DNA of 64,000 nucleotides from Rhodothermia bacterium (GTDB lineage Bacteria; Bacteroidota; Rhodothermia; Balneolales; Balneolaceae): NCBI GenBank assembly GCA_030427885.1, contig JAUICM010000001.1, positions 186,001 to 250,000 of the forward strand, read 5' to 3'. Shown piece by piece: positions 16,689 to 27,368 of this stretch (position 1 is its first letter; each line of letters starts with the position of its first letter). The notes under the pieces were generated by a model. It saw only the letters and a program-made list of their open reading frames with translations, ran no database searches and was not told where the DNA came from. The position numbers and the translations under genes were made by a program.

Positions 16689-18287
16689 ATGAATAAGTAC
16701 GACGCTATTATCATTGGTTCAGGGCATAACGGACTAACCACTGGCTGTTACCTGGCTAAAGCAGGATATCAGGTTCTGGTGCTTGAGCGCGATACCACCA
16801 TTGGTGGAGCAGTGAGAACAGAAACCATGTTTGAATCACCTGGTAATCCCAACGGATTCAGAATGGATGTTGGTTCTTCTGTGCATATCATGATCCATCA
16901 AACCGGGATCATTGAGGAACTGGAACTGGAAAAATATGGGCTCGAATATATCGATATGGATCCGATCATGTCGTACCCGGTGCCAACCGGGAAGGGAGTG
17001 ATCCATTTCTGGAAAGATGTGGAAAGAACGTTGGAATCGATCTCAAAAGTAGCTCCTGAGGATGTTAAAAATTACAAGGAATTCATCGAATTCTGGGGGA
17101 AGATCAATAAGGGGGTACTGCGATCATTTATGACGGTTCCGAAGACAGGGAACATCATTGCTGAAATGACCAAAGCCCAGATCCGTGACGGCTCTATGTT
17201 TAAAAAAGGGGAGCAGGCTTCAGGTTTGCAGAAGATATTATCCAGCTATGGAAAAGTGGTAGATGACGCTTTCGAAAGTCCTTATATGAAAGCAGCCATC
17301 TTATGGTTTGCGGCACAATCAGGTCCGTTGCCCGATCATTCAGCCACGGGAGATTTTGCGGGCTGGCAATCGATGTTGCACCAAAGTGGCGCTAAACATC
17401 CCCGTGGGGGAAGCGGCATGCTAACCCAGGCTATGAAGAATCTGATCGAAGCTCTTGGGGGTAAAGTGGTGGCAAATAAACCCATCAAAAAGATATTGGT
17501 TGAAAATGGACAGGCTATTGGTGTTCAGACTGATGAGGGAGAAGAATTCAGAGCTGATATCATCGTTTCTAATGCACATGTACAAACAACGATGTTGAAG
17601 CTGGTGGGACGGGAACATCTTGAGGATTCCATGTTTAAGAAGGTGCAGAATATAAATGTGGGGAATGGCTTTGGAATGGTGATACGCTGCGCGGTGGAGG
17701 AGTTACCCGAGTACACTGCTGCTCCGGGTGATTCTCATATTCATAATGGTATTCAATTGATGGCTCCCTCTGTTCAGTATATGAATAATGCTATTGGCGA
17801 CTACATGAAAAAGCTGCCGCCAGAGAAACCAGCAGTACTGGCAATGACTTTTTCAAAGATCGATCCTGATGTGGCCAAAGATGGTAAACATACTATGTTT
17901 GTATGGGCGCAATGGCATCCATACGAGTTGGTAAACGGATTGCATTGGGATGATATCCGGGAAAGGGAGGCTCAAAAGATCTATGATGTGGTGGTAGATT
18001 ATGCTCCCAATATGAAAGATAAACTCATAGACTGGTACATTCAGTCGCCATTGGATATCGAACGTAAGCACGGTCTGCTGCGAGGTAATGTGATGCATGT
18101 GGAAATGAGTTTCGATCAGATGTTTATGTTCAGGCCAATTCCTGAGATGAGTCGCTACGAAACACCGATAAAAAACCTGTATCTTTCCAGTGCTTCCTGT
18201 CATCCGGGAGGCGGAGTTTTTGGAGCTGCCGGATATAATGCAGCAAGTGTTATCCTTAAAAAATCTAAAAAGAAGCTGTTTAGTTGA
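16689..18287 (+). CDS. FAD-dependent oxidoreductase, CrtI/CrtO-like (carotenoid desaturase superfamily)
   Basis: A 532-residue flavoprotein. The N-terminal dinucleotide-binding motif is IIGSGHNGLTTGCYLAKAG followed by VLVLERDTTIGGAVRTE, and the C-terminal FAD segment is NLYLSSASCHPGGGVFGAAG. The family includes phytoene desaturases, CrtO-type beta-carotene ketolases and PYROXD2-like proteins. The GHNGL form of the motif is closer to CrtO/PYROXD2 than to classical CrtI. No other carotenoid gene is in view, so the substrate is open. Its stop overlaps the TTG start of alanine racemase. Confidence 0.85.
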   Translation: MNKYDAIIIGSGHNGLTTGCYLAKAGYQVLVLERDTTIGGAVRTETMFESPGNPNGFRMDVGSSVHIMIHQTGIIEELELEKYGLEYIDMDPIMSYPVPTGKGVIHFWKDVERTLESISKVAPEDVKNYKEFIEFWGKINKGVLRSFMTVPKTGNIIAEMTKAQIRDGSMFKKGEQASGLQKILSSYGKVVDDAFESPYMKAAILWFAAQSGPLPDHSATGDFAGWQSMLHQSGAKHPRGGSGMLTQAMKNLIEALGGKVVANKPIKKILVENGQAIGVQTDEGEEFRADIIVSNAHVQTTMLKLVGREHLEDSMFKKVQNINVGNGFGMVIRCAVEELPEYTAAPGDSHIHNGIQLMAPSVQYMNNAIGDYMKKLPPEKPAVLAMTFSKIDPDVAKDGKHTMFVWAQWHPYELVNGLHWDDIREREAQKIYDVVVDYAPNMKDKLIDWYIQSPLDIERKHGLLRGNVMHVEMSFDQMFMFRPIPEMSRYETPIKNLYLSSASCHPGGGVFGAAGYNAASVILKKSKKKLFS

Positions 18288-19342
18288 ACTCAAAAGTTAT
18301 TATTCACCTCTCAAAACTGGATCACAATCTAAATGTGATCAAACGGCAACTGGATCCCGGGGTGAGAACCATGGCTGTGATAAAAGACAATGCCTATGGC
18401 CATGGAATGCTTGAGCTTGCCCGACATATAGAGAAAAAGGTTTCCTGGTTTTGTGTTGCTGAAGCAGTAGAAGGGAAGGTGCTGCGAGAAGCAGGGATCA
18501 TTATTCCGATCCTCGTTTTTGAGACCCCATCAATAGAAACTGCTGGCATTTATACAGATCATGATCTGACTGCCTCCGTATCTGATATCTCAGTATTGGA
18601 TATCCTTAAAAAGGGTACTCAATATCATCTCAATTTTGATACTGGAATGCACCGCCTTGGAATGTTACCCGATGATGTTGAAGTATTGAAAGCAAAGATG
18701 GCGGATCATCCAGAGCTGGAGTGCACAGGAATTTATACTCATTTCTATAAGGCGGATGATCCCGGTAATCCGGAAGTAGAGCATCAGCTAAAGATCTTCA
18801 GAAAAATAAGGAAGCAGTTTCCCGATGATCTGATGACACACACTGCAAATACAGGAGCAATCTTCTATTATCAGCATCTGAACCTTCAGTTTGATGCGGT
18901 CAGGCCCGGGGTATGTTTATATGGTTATGCTGCCGGACAAAAGGAAATTCCTGAACTGGAACCGATCATTGACTGGAAATCCCGTTTGATGCAGGTTATG
19001 AAGATCTCAGAAGGGCAGCCTGTAGGCTATGGAGGACGCTGGAGAATGCCATTTGAAGGATACCTTGCTACCATTCCGGTGGGATACAGTGATGGGGTTT
19101 TCAGAGGGCTCAGCAGCAAGATCAATGTGGAGATCAATGGACGGGTGTACCATCAGGTTGGAACCATCAGTATGGATTATATGTCGGTTTTCCTGGGTGA
19201 AACCAGGATAGAACCGGGTACTGAAGTGTATCTGCTTAAAGGGAAAGATCTGACAGCTCAGGAATGGGCGCGAATATCAGAAACCATTCCCTATGAGATA
19301 ACAACGAGCATAAAAGAGAAAGTGGATCGGGAATACCGCTAA
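18284..19342 (+). CDS. alr: Alanine racemase
   Basis: A 352-residue PLP enzyme making D-alanine for peptidoglycan. The PLP lysine is Lys34 in VIKDNAYGHG; the following residue is Asp where Ala is commonest. The second catalytic Tyr is Tyr249 in VGYGGRW, and the pattern DTGMHRLGM plus QVGTISMDYMSV is standard. The start is a TTG in a TTGA overlap with the upstream oxidoreductase stop; no upstream ATG fits. Translational coupling to that gene is likely. Confidence 0.95.
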   Translation: MNSKVIIHLSKLDHNLNVIKRQLDPGVRTMAVIKDNAYGHGMLELARHIEKKVSWFCVAEAVEGKVLREAGIIIPILVFETPSIETAGIYTDHDLTASVSDISVLDILKKGTQYHLNFDTGMHRLGMLPDDVEVLKAKMADHPELECTGIYTHFYKADDPGNPEVEHQLKIFRKIRKQFPDDLMTHTANTGAIFYYQHLNLQFDAVRPGVCLYGYAAGQKEIPELEPIIDWKSRLMQVMKISEGQPVGYGGRWRMPFEGYLATIPVGYSDGVFRGLSSKINVEINGRVYHQVGTISMDYMSVFLGETRIEPGTEVYLLKGKDLTAQEWARISETIPYEITTSIKEKVDREYR

Positions 19343-19344
19343 GA

Positions 19345-19848
19345 TCAGTTTTCGATCTCGTCTATTTTAAGATCAACAACAAGAGTCTCATATTGATACT
19401 TACTGCCTTCAGAACTTCCATAAGCCAGTTCAGGTGGTACAACGAGAACGCGGTGTTCGCCTTCCTTCATCCCCAGAAGGCCTTCTTTAACACCTTCAAC
19501 AAGGTCATTTAATGTGGTTCCTGAGGAGGGTCCCATACTTCTCGGTGTAGTTGCTCCGTTTCGGTAAGAACTGTCGATTACCTTGTCATCCAGAAGCCGG
19601 ACTGTGATATACACATCGAAGTCTGAACGGATCGCAACCTCATAAGGGCCTTCACCTTCAGCTATTACATAGTAATGTAATCCGGAGGCAGTTACGGTAT
19701 CAGTTAACGCCTGAGTAGTATCAGGAAGATCTGGGGCTCCGGAATAATCAATACGGTAGATGTTGTTTCCATCGCCGGCACAGGCACCGATCAAAATTAA
19801 AAGGGATGCTGCAAATACTGCTTTTTTTGCTAACTGTGTAAATGACAT
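19345..19848 (-). CDS. FKBP-type peptidyl-prolyl isomerase lipoprotein
   Basis: A 167-residue lipoprotein (signal ending ILIGAC, Cys23) with one FKBP domain. Conserved segments are GVKEGLLGMKEGEHRVLVVPPELAYGS and the final strand ETLVVDLKIDEI. The active-site loop is slightly atypical (TTPRSMGPSSGTTLNDLVEG). It should catalyse proline isomerisation during folding in the periplasm. It converges with alr, the two genes ending 2 bases apart. Confidence 0.9.
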   Translation of the reverse strand: MSFTQLAKKAVFAASLLILIGACAGDGNNIYRIDYSGAPDLPDTTQALTDTVTASGLHYYVIAEGEGPYEVAIRSDFDVYITVRLLDDKVIDSSYRNGATTPRSMGPSSGTTLNDLVEGVKEGLLGMKEGEHRVLVVPPELAYGSSEGSKYQYETLVVDLKIDEIEN

Positions 19849-19983
19849 TAAATGAATTCTTTTAGTTTTCTATCAGGTCTAAAACCGATCAAAATGAAGT
19901 TTATTATCCCGATTTTACAGTCTGATAAGATAAAATAAGATTTACTTAATTACTGCTATCAATTAAAACTGAATTTCTGGTGC

Positions 19984-20832
19984 TTACTCGGACTTCTCAT
20001 CCTTTTCCGTCTCACCAAACGCTACTTTCAGTTCCTTTTCTCTTCGTTTGTTGGCGACATAACTAACCCAGATGGAGAACTCATAAAGTATGGTCAGCGG
20101 GGTGGCGATCAATATCTGAGAAATTGGATCGGGTGGAGTCAATAATGCAGCAACTACCAATGCCAGGATCATGGCATGTCTGCGGTATTTGCGCAAGAAT
20201 GCTGGCGTCAATAAACCGATCCTGGATAAAGCATAGCTGAGTACAGGAATCTGAAATACGATACCACATGACAGCACCCACATGGCGAGTGAACTGAAAT
20301 ACTCGTTTATATCAAAATCATTACGGACGATACCGGATGATGATATGTTGAAGGATGCAAAAAATTGAAGGGCAAAGGGCACCAGGATCAAATAACCGAA
20401 TGCCACACCACTGAGAAAGAAAAAAGTGATTACAAAAGTGCTGACAATACTTTTCCACTTTTCTTTTGATTCAAGAGCTGGAGCGATGAAAGCCCATATC
20501 TGGTAAAAGAACACAGGAGAACCAATCACAAAACCAGAAACCAGCAACATTCCCCAGAATGTAAAGAACTGACCGGGTAGTTTTCTGCTCTGAAGGCTGA
20601 GGTCGATCGAGTCCACACGGATCAGATCATACATGAAGAAATCGGCACGGGTCGGACCCAGAAGTACTTTATCGATCACAAAATCAGAAAAGATAAAAGC
20701 TACTATTACTCCTACAACGATACCGATCATTCCTTTAATAATACGCCATCTCAACTCTTCCAGATGTTCCAGAAAAGACATTTGATCGGTACGATCAGCA
20801 GGTTTTACAACCTCAGGGACATTCGATCCCAT
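19984..20832 (-). CDS. tatC: Twin-arginine translocase subunit TatC
   Basis: Inner-membrane core of the Tat protein export system, with six hydrophobic segments. The TatC signature MSFLEHLEELRWRI lies near the N-terminus, preceded by about 18 extra residues, and the conserved SPVFFYQIWAFIAPAL region is present. I choose ATG 20832; a TTG at 20856 would add eight residues. It follows glyA on the same strand after 36 bases. No tatA is visible in the window. Confidence 0.95.
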   Translation of the reverse strand: MGSNVPEVVKPADRTDQMSFLEHLEELRWRIIKGMIGIVVGVIVAFIFSDFVIDKVLLGPTRADFFMYDLIRVDSIDLSLQSRKLPGQFFTFWGMLLVSGFVIGSPVFFYQIWAFIAPALESKEKWKSIVSTFVITFFFLSGVAFGYLILVPFALQFFASFNISSSGIVRNDFDINEYFSSLAMWVLSCGIVFQIPVLSYALSRIGLLTPAFLRKYRRHAMILALVVAALLTPPDPISQILIATPLTILYEFSIWVSYVANKRREKELKVAFGETEKDEKSE

Positions 20833-20868
20833 TATTTGACGATTCTCTGTAGACAAAGTATGATTGGG

Positions 20869-22167
20869 CTAGGCTGTTACGAAATCATAGAGAGGGAAGC
20901 GTTCGCATAACTCTTCAACCTGTCCGGCTACTTGTTTGTGAATTTCTTCATTTGTTGGATCCTGCAATACTTTATCGATGAGAACAGCGATATATTCGAA
21001 GTCTTCTTCTTTAAGTCCGCGAGTGGTCATTGCTGGTGACCCAATACGGATACCTGAGGTCACAAACGGACTTTCAGTATCGAAAGGAACCATATTTTTG
21101 TTTACAGTGATAGCAGAATGACCAAGTGCTTCTTCTGCGATCTTACCATTAAGGCCTTTGTTTCGAAGGTCGATCAGAATAAGGTGATTGTCTGTACCAC
21201 CACTCACAATGTTATACCCCAGCTCCATGAACTTGGCAGCGAGTGCTTTTGCATTTTTTTGTGTCTGGATCTGGTAATCCTTGAAATCGGGTTTAAGTGC
21301 TTCACCAAATGAAACAGCTTTGGCAGCAATAACATGCATGAGCGGGCCACCCTGTGTTCCGGGGAACACGGCTGAGTCGAGCACTTCACTCCAGTTTTTA
21401 ACACGACCCGATTTAGGCGCAACCACACCCAGAGTATTTTCACCATCTTTTCCTACCAGGATCATTCCGCCACGGGGACCGCGAAGGGTTTTGTGAGTAG
21501 TTGTGGTAACCACATGTGCGTGGGGAAGAGGATCATTCAATAGTCCGGTTGCGATAAGTCCGGCAGTGTGAGCCATATCCATCCATAACAATGCACCTAC
21601 TTCATCCGCGATGCTCCGGAACTTCTCATAGTCATAATCTCTTGAATAAGCAGAAGCACCAATGGAGATCATTTTTGGTTTAACAGCTTTTGCTTTATCA
21701 CGGATCTGATCATAATCCAGGCGACCAGTTTCTTTATCAACTCCATAGAATTCCGGTTTGAAATAAATGCCGGAAAAATTAACAGGAGATCCGTGAGTGA
21801 GGTGTCCTCCATGAGACAGGTCGAAACCGAGAAGTGTATCACCGGGTTTCATGAATGCAAGATAGACTGCAGCATTTGCGGTAGCTCCTGAATGAGGCTG
21901 AACATTTACCCAGTCACAGCCAAATAATTCCTTTGCACGATCTCTGGCTACATCTTCGATCACATCAGCATATTCACATCCACCATAATATCTTTTACCG
22001 GGGTAGCCTTCGGCATATTTATTAGTGAGATTGCTTCCATTGGCCTGAAGTACAGCTCTGGATACAAAATTCTCAGATGCGATCAGTTCCAGGTTTTTGT
22101 TTTGACGTCCGGTTTCTTTTTCGAGGAGTCCGTAGATCTTGGGATCCTGTTCCTGGATAGATTTCAT
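20869..22167 (-). CDS. glyA: Serine hydroxymethyltransferase
   Basis: A 432-residue PLP enzyme interconverting serine and glycine with tetrahydrofolate. [12 protein letters not shown] at the N-terminus, the [15 protein letters not shown] segment, and the PLP lysine Lys226 in [14 protein letters not shown] are all conserved. Length is typical. Its start overlaps the rpiB stop by 4 bases, and tatC follows, giving an rpiB-glyA-tatC operon. Confidence 0.98.
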   Translation of the reverse strand: MKSIQEQDPKIYGLLEKETGRQNKNLELIASENFVSRAVLQANGSNLTNKYAEGYPGKRYYGGCEYADVIEDVARDRAKELFGCDWVNVQPHSGATANAAVYLAFMKPGDTLLGFDLSHGGHLTHGSPVNFSGIYFKPEFYGVDKETGRLDYDQIRDKAKAVKPKMISIGASAYSRDYDYEKFRSIADEVGALLWMDMAHTAGLIATGLLNDPLPHAHVVTTTTHKTLRGPRGGMILVGKDGENTLGVVAPKSGRVKNWSEVLDSAVFPGTQGGPLMHVIAAKAVSFGEALKPDFKDYQIQTQKNAKALAAKFMELGYNIVSGGTDNHLILIDLRNKGLNGKIAEEALGHSAITVNKNMVPFDTESPFVTSGIRIGSPAMTTRGLKEEDFEYIAVLIDKVLQDPTNEEIHKQVAGQVEELCERFPLYDFVTA

Positions 22168-22622
22168 TCAGTAAGGTCTTTTTGGGTTAGGGATTCAATT
22201 TTATTAACACGTCGGTCATGGCGTCCACCTTCGTAATCAGTATCAAACCATGCTTCAATGATCTTTTCAAGCTCTTCTTCGTTACTCTCAAGCTCACGGC
22301 CTGGAATGCACAGAATATTTGCATTGTTGTGAAGGCGGGTCAGGTGAGATACATCTTTATTGTATACGAGTGCTGCACGTACTTTCGGATATTTATTGGC
22401 AGTCATACACACACCTTGTCCGCTTCCGCAAAGCAAAATTCCCTGAGGATATTCACCAGAATTGATTAGCTCCGCAACTTGTACAGCAAAATCAGGGTAA
22501 TCTACGGAGTCTTCAGAGTGGGTCCCAAAGTCAAGCGGAGTGTGACCAAGTTTCTCGAGAATTTTTTTTGTGATGGTCTTAGCTTTAAAACCAGCGTGAT
22601 CGCTCGCAATAGGGATGATCAT
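22164..22622 (-). CDS. rpiB: Ribose-5-phosphate isomerase B
   Basis: A 152-residue RpiB/LacAB-type sugar-phosphate isomerase of the pentose phosphate pathway. SDHAGFKAK near the N-terminus and the active-site Cys in [15 protein letters not shown] (about residue 66) are diagnostic, and the family pattern [13 protein letters not shown] follows. It is first in the rpiB-glyA-tatC operon. Confidence 0.96.
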   Translation of the reverse strand: MIIPIASDHAGFKAKTITKKILEKLGHTPLDFGTHSEDSVDYPDFAVQVAELINSGEYPQGILLCGSGQGVCMTANKYPKVRAALVYNKDVSHLTRLHNNANILCIPGRELESNEEELEKIIEAWFDTDYEGGRHDRRVNKIESLTQKDLTE

Positions 22623-22750
22623 TAAACATAATTTGAGTGACGGATTGGGTCGTAAATATCACCAAATTTTCGCTTAGATTAAAGAGAACAATTATCAAAT
22701 TGGAATTAATCAATGATAATTATAGAGAACAACTGCTAAAAATATCTTCC

Positions 22751-22810
22751 CTTCTTGGGCCCTGCCTGCCGGACAGGCAAGGGGGGATTCGGGGGTGTGT
22801 TAGATACACA
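22751..22810. repeat. Dispersed intergenic repeat (GGGGATTCGGG family)
   Basis: It contains the palindrome CTGCCTGCCGGACAGGCAAG and then GGGGGATTCGGGGGTGTGTTA. The second part matches, in reverse, the segment at 46668-46712 (CACACACCTGAATCCCTCTC). It sits in the 221-bp gap between rpiB and the inositol monophosphatase gene, which otherwise shows only an AT-rich promoter-like stretch. Confidence 0.6.
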
Positions 22811-22843
22811 TTTTGAATCAGAAGTCGTCCAACAAACTAGATT

Positions 22844-23650
22844 ATGTATCAAAAAGAACTGGAAACAGCAAAAAGAGCAGCAAATGAAGCTGCGAAGATC
22901 ATCAGGGATTATGCCGAAAATGAAAGCTTTGGTGTTGAATTAAAGGGGAAGAACGATCTGGTAACAGATGCAGATCTGGCTTCAGAAAAAAAGATCATTG
23001 AAGTAATCAAAACTGAATTCCCGGAGGATCAGTTTCTGGCAGAGGAATCCAATACATACACCAGACTTCCGGATGGACGCATCTGGATCATCGATCCCAT
23101 TGACGGAACTACCAATTTTGCACACGGATTTGCTCCATACTGTGTGTCGATCGGGTTTTGGATTGATGGAAAGCCCAAAGCAGCAGTGATCCTTGAAGTA
23201 GCACATAATGAAATGTTTTATGCAGTGGAAGGCGAAGGGGCATGTCTGAATGGGAACCAAATTCACATATCGGATGAGCGTGAGCCCTCACGAAGTCTGG
23301 TGGCTACCGGTTTTCCATATAGTATGTTCGATCTGGTAGATCCGTATCTGAAAGTACTAAAAGATCTGATGCAGAAGACCCATGGGATCAGAAGGGCAGG
23401 TGCCGCATCCTATGATCTGTGTTGTGTTGCAGCTGGTCGGGTAGAGGGATTTTATGAGTATGGATTGAGTCCATGGGACGTAGCCGCAGGGGCACTCATC
23501 ATTCAGGAAGCAGGAGGGAAGGTCACAGACTGGACCGGTAGTGATAACTGGCTGTTTGGCCGCCGGATCATAGCTGGAAATGAAGTCATGTGTTCCTTTC
23601 TAAAAGATCAGGTTCAGGCACATTTCTCCGAAAAAGACCTGGAAGTTTAA
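22844..23650 (+). CDS. suhB: Inositol monophosphatase family protein
   Basis: A 268-residue Mg2+-dependent sugar phosphatase. Metal-binding motifs are AEES (Glu67/Glu68), IDPIDGTTN (Asp84, Asp87) and SPWDVAAGALI near residue 213. Family members dephosphorylate inositol-1-phosphate, histidinol phosphate or fructose-1,6-bisphosphate, and SuhB also acts on rRNA transcription in E. coli; which role applies here is unknown. Monocistronic by spacing. Confidence 0.92.
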   Translation: MYQKELETAKRAANEAAKIIRDYAENESFGVELKGKNDLVTDADLASEKKIIEVIKTEFPEDQFLAEESNTYTRLPDGRIWIIDPIDGTTNFAHGFAPYCVSIGFWIDGKPKAAVILEVAHNEMFYAVEGEGACLNGNQIHISDEREPSRSLVATGFPYSMFDLVDPYLKVLKDLMQKTHGIRRAGAASYDLCCVAAGRVEGFYEYGLSPWDVAAGALIIQEAGGKVTDWTGSDNWLFGRRIIAGNEVMCSFLKDQVQAHFSEKDLEV

Positions 23651-23786
23651 TTCTTTGTGCCTCTTTGAGTACTCTGCGGTTAGCATCTTCATGTAGAATA
23701 AATTAAACTTCTTAAACAATTTGGAACACATATTTCAAGAACCCTGTTTTATGGGTAAATTAGTTATTAATTAAAAACAGGGAATT

Positions 23787-24671
23787 GTGTCTGATAGAAA
23801 AGTAGAAGTTGGTATTGTTCAAATGAGCTGCTCCGCTGATCCGGCTCAGAATCTTGCCAAATCAATTGAAAAGATAAAAGAAGCAGCTGCCAAGGGTGCA
23901 CAGATCGTATGTTTACAGGAATTGTTCCGTTCACTGTATTTCTGTGATATAGAGGATTACGCAAATTTTAAACTTGCGGAATCCATTCCCGGGCCAAGTA
24001 CAGAAGCGTTGTCGAAAGTAGCCAAAGAAGAAGGGGTGGTTATTGTGGCATCTCTATTCGAAAAGAGAACGGAAGGTATGTACCATAACACTACCGCCGT
24101 TATCGATGCTGATGGAACGTATCTGGGTAAGTACAGGAAAATGCATATTCCTGATGATCCGGGTTATTATGAGAAGTTCTATTTCACTCCCGGTGATATG
24201 GGATATAAGGTATTCAAAACGAAATTTGCTACGATAGGAGTGCTGATCTGCTGGGATCAGTGGTATCCGGAAGCAGCTCGTATCACCGCTCTTAAAGGAG
24301 CAGAAATGTTATTCTATCCAACGGCTATTGGCTGGCACAAAGATCAGGACGACCCAACCAACAACGAGCAATACCAGGCATGGCAGACCATTCAGCGTTC
24401 ACATTCTGTAGCTAATGGTATTCCTGTAGTTTCTGTGAACCGCATAGGAGCCGAAGGGGATATGAATTTCTGGGGCGGCTCGTTCATTACCAATTCTTTT
24501 GGAAGAGTGCTGTATCAGGGATCGCATACTGATGAGGAAGTACATGTGGAGTCACTTTCTATGACCAATTCCAACGAGTATCGTACTCACTGGCCATTTT
24601 TAAGGGATCGTCGGATCGATTCTTATCAGCCTATCACCAAACGCTTTCTCGATGAAGATGAATCTGATTGA
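23787..24671 (+). CDS. aguB: N-carbamoylputrescine amidase
   Basis: A 294-residue nitrilase-superfamily amidase converting N-carbamoylputrescine to putrescine. The Glu-Lys-Cys triad is Glu45 (LQELF), Lys118 (YRKMHIPDD) and Cys155 (ICWDQWYPEAAR). GTG 23787 is chosen because AGGGAA lies just upstream. It overlaps the agmatine deiminase gene by 20 bases, which fixes the pathway agmatine to putrescine. Confidence 0.96.
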   Translation: MSDRKVEVGIVQMSCSADPAQNLAKSIEKIKEAAAKGAQIVCLQELFRSLYFCDIEDYANFKLAESIPGPSTEALSKVAKEEGVVIVASLFEKRTEGMYHNTTAVIDADGTYLGKYRKMHIPDDPGYYEKFYFTPGDMGYKVFKTKFATIGVLICWDQWYPEAARITALKGAEMLFYPTAIGWHKDQDDPTNNEQYQAWQTIQRSHSVANGIPVVSVNRIGAEGDMNFWGGSFITNSFGRVLYQGSHTDEEVHVESLSMTNSNEYRTHWPFLRDRRIDSYQPITKRFLDEDESD

Positions 24672-25746
24672 AGCACCGGACCTGACTGATCAGAAGCCAA
24701 CTTTCGAAGGTGTTCCTGCTGATCAGGGTTATTATTTCCCGGCTGAATTCGCTGAGCATGAAGCTACCTGGTTGAGCTGGCCTCATAATCCTGATACCTG
24801 GCCCGGTAAGATCAATTCCATCTTTCTGGTATACGCAGAGTTTATCAAGCTGGTAGCTGAAGGGGAAAAGGTGAACATTAATGTGGCAGATCGTTCGATG
24901 GCTGAAGATTCCTTTTCTGTGATTGAGAAGTCCGGCGCAGATATGTCGAATGTGTTTTTCTATATCAATCCAACAAATGATGCATGGTGCAGAGACCATG
25001 GACCGGCTTTTCTGGTGAATCCGGATGCTGTGCAAAAGAAGATGATAGTGGATTGGGGGTATAACGCATGGGGTGGTAAATATCCTCCGTTTGATCTGGA
25101 TGATGTGGTTCCCAGAAGAATAGCCCTTCAAAAAGACATGCCGTTTACTATTGCCGATATTGTAATGGAAGGAGGATCGGTGGAATTCAACGGAAAGGGA
25201 ACCTTACTTACCACCACATCCTGTTTACTGAATGAGAATCGTAATCCTCATCTGAGCAAAGAAGCTATTGAAGAATATCTGAGAGGCTTTTACGGAGTGA
25301 CGAATATACTTTGGCTGGGGGATGGTATAATTGGGGATGACACTGACGGACACATCGATGACCTGACCCGCTTTGTTAATGAGGATACCGTTGTGACTGT
25401 AGTGGAAGACAACCCCAAAGATGAGAACTTTATTCCGTTGAAGGAAAATCTTGAACTGCTTGGGAGTTTAAAGCTACAGGATGGGAGTTCATTGAACGTA
25501 GTTGAGTTGCCTATGCCAAAAGCTATATTCTATGAAGGGCAACGACTTCCTGCGTCTTACGCCAATTTCTATATCTCCAATAAATACGTGATCGTTCCTG
25601 TTTTCAATGATGCTAATGATGATAAGGCCCTGGAAATTATTCAGAAGCAATTCCCAAGCCGAGAAGTGGTGGGATTGAATTCTGTAGATATCATCTGGGG
25701 ATTGGGATCCTTTCACTGCCTGAGTCAGCAGGAGCCAAAGGTTTAG
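24652..25746 (+). CDS. aguA: Agmatine deiminase
   Basis: A 364-residue guanidino-modifying enzyme hydrolysing agmatine to N-carbamoylputrescine and ammonia. Conserved segments are ATWLSWPHN, NDAWCRDHGPAFLVN, GDDTDGHIDDLTRF and the C-terminal active-site Cys356 in GLGSFHCLSQQEP. It forms a two-gene polyamine operon with aguB, the coding regions overlapping by 20 bases. Confidence 0.97.
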   Translation: MKMNLIEAPDLTDQKPTFEGVPADQGYYFPAEFAEHEATWLSWPHNPDTWPGKINSIFLVYAEFIKLVAEGEKVNINVADRSMAEDSFSVIEKSGADMSNVFFYINPTNDAWCRDHGPAFLVNPDAVQKKMIVDWGYNAWGGKYPPFDLDDVVPRRIALQKDMPFTIADIVMEGGSVEFNGKGTLLTTTSCLLNENRNPHLSKEAIEEYLRGFYGVTNILWLGDGIIGDDTDGHIDDLTRFVNEDTVVTVVEDNPKDENFIPLKENLELLGSLKLQDGSSLNVVELPMPKAIFYEGQRLPASYANFYISNKYVIVPVFNDANDDKALEIIQKQFPSREVVGLNSVDIIWGLGSFHCLSQQEPKV

Positions 25747-25952
25747 ATTTCCGAATTTTGAATCGCAGGTGACGAATTTCTAATTGCGGAACTCTGTTCT
25801 TTAGTATTTGTTGATCAGCGTGTTCTTTGCAGAAGGAATGGGTAAATAAGGTTCCGAAAATCTAAAGCCTGACTAGTTTTTACATCACTAACTATTCTAA
25901 TGCAGAGGGATTCATTACCTTTGATGGAATAAACTAACCAAGCCTGATCAAT

Positions 25953-27368
25953 ATGAGTGATATCCAAACGAGTGCAAGCTACAGCTTCACAATGCGACTT
26001 TATATAGAGAATAAGCCGGGGATGCTGGCAAAGATCCTGAATATCATCGCTGAAAAACAGGGAGATCCCGGCGCTGTGGATGTGGTTGCAGTGAAAGGGA
26101 AATATAAAGTACGTGATATCACAGTAGCGGCTCGGGATGAACATCATTCAAAAGACATTGCCAATGCCATCAAAAAAATTGATGGTATAAAAGTAAGAAA
26201 TGTATCGGATCGCACATTTTTGCTTCATCTTGGGGGAAAGATCAAAATTCAGAATAAAGTCCCTGTTGATACCCGTGATGCACTTTCTATGGCGTATACT
26301 CCGGGAGTTGGACGCGTATGTATGGCTATTGCTGAAGACAAAGAAAAAGCACATACCCTCACCATAAAACAAAATTCAGTTGCGGTGGTAAGTGATGGAT
26401 CTGCGGTATTGGGGCTGGGGAATATTGGTCCTGAAGCAGCTATGCCTGTAATGGAAGGAAAAGCCATGCTATTTAAGGAATTCGGCGATATCGATGCCTA
26501 TCCGATCTGTCTGGATACTCAGGATACCGAAGAGATCATCAGAGCAGTGGAAATGATAGCACCGGGGTTTGGGGGGATAAATCTGGAGGATATCAGTGCT
26601 CCACGTTGTTTTGAGATAGAAGATCGTCTTAAAGCAAAACTTAATATTCCGGTATTTCATGATGATCAGCACGGAACAGCAGTTGTTGCGATGGCAGCAA
26701 CTATTAATGCATTGAAAGTGATCGGAAAGAAACTGAAGGACATTAGCATTGTGATAGTTGGGGCAGGCGCTGCCGGAGTGGCCATAACCAAGATCCTGAA
26801 AGACGCAGGCTCAGAAAATATTTTAGTTACTGACAGTAAAGGAATCATCAACAAAAACCGGTGGGATGAGCTAAACGATAGCAAGAGATGGCTGGCCGAA
26901 AACACTAATCCCAATAATGAAGGCGGTACAGTGATCGAAGCCTGCAAAGGAACCGACTTATTGATCGGTGTTAGTGGTCCGAATATCATTCCGGTTGAAG
27001 CCGTGGAGAATATGGCTAAGGATCCGATCGTATTTGCACTGGCCAATCCGGTGCCAGAGATCATGCCCGAGAAAATACAGGGTATCGCACGTATCATAGC
27101 AACGGGAAGAAGCGATTATCCTAACCAGATAAATAATGTACTGGCATTTCCAGGGATTTTCAGGGGAGCACTAGACGCCAGAGCTACAGATATTAACGAA
27201 CAAATGAAATTAGCCGCAGCCAGAGCTATTGCTGAGTTCATCGATGACGAAGATCTAAGCGAAGAATACATCATTCCAAGTGTGTTCACCAAAGGTGTTG
27301 GCAGGAAAGTGGCTAAGGCTGTTAAGGAAGCTGCTTTCGAAAGCGGTGTAGCCCGGAGAATCAGCTAA
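25953..27368 (+). CDS. NAD(P)-dependent malic enzyme with N-terminal ACT domain
   Basis: A 471-residue enzyme decarboxylating malate to pyruvate. Residues about 12-85 form an ACT-like regulatory domain ([19 protein letters not shown]), absent from most malic enzymes of this size. The catalytic part has [10 protein letters not shown], the [22 protein letters not shown] segment and the nucleotide-binding GAGAAGVA at about residues 269-274. The ACT domain suggests allosteric control by a small ligand, perhaps an amino acid (inference). A TACCTTTG box at 25917-25924 matches the Bacteroidota -7 element, but no -33 partner is evident. Confidence 0.94.
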   Translation: MSDIQTSASYSFTMRLYIENKPGMLAKILNIIAEKQGDPGAVDVVAVKGKYKVRDITVAARDEHHSKDIANAIKKIDGIKVRNVSDRTFLLHLGGKIKIQNKVPVDTRDALSMAYTPGVGRVCMAIAEDKEKAHTLTIKQNSVAVVSDGSAVLGLGNIGPEAAMPVMEGKAMLFKEFGDIDAYPICLDTQDTEEIIRAVEMIAPGFGGINLEDISAPRCFEIEDRLKAKLNIPVFHDDQHGTAVVAMAATINALKVIGKKLKDISIVIVGAGAAGVAITKILKDAGSENILVTDSKGIINKNRWDELNDSKRWLAENTNPNNEGGTVIEACKGTDLLIGVSGPNIIPVEAVENMAKDPIVFALANPVPEIMPEKIQGIARIIATGRSDYPNQINNVLAFPGIFRGALDARATDINEQMKLAAARAIAEFIDDEDLSEEYIIPSVFTKGVGRKVAKAVKEAAFESGVARRIS

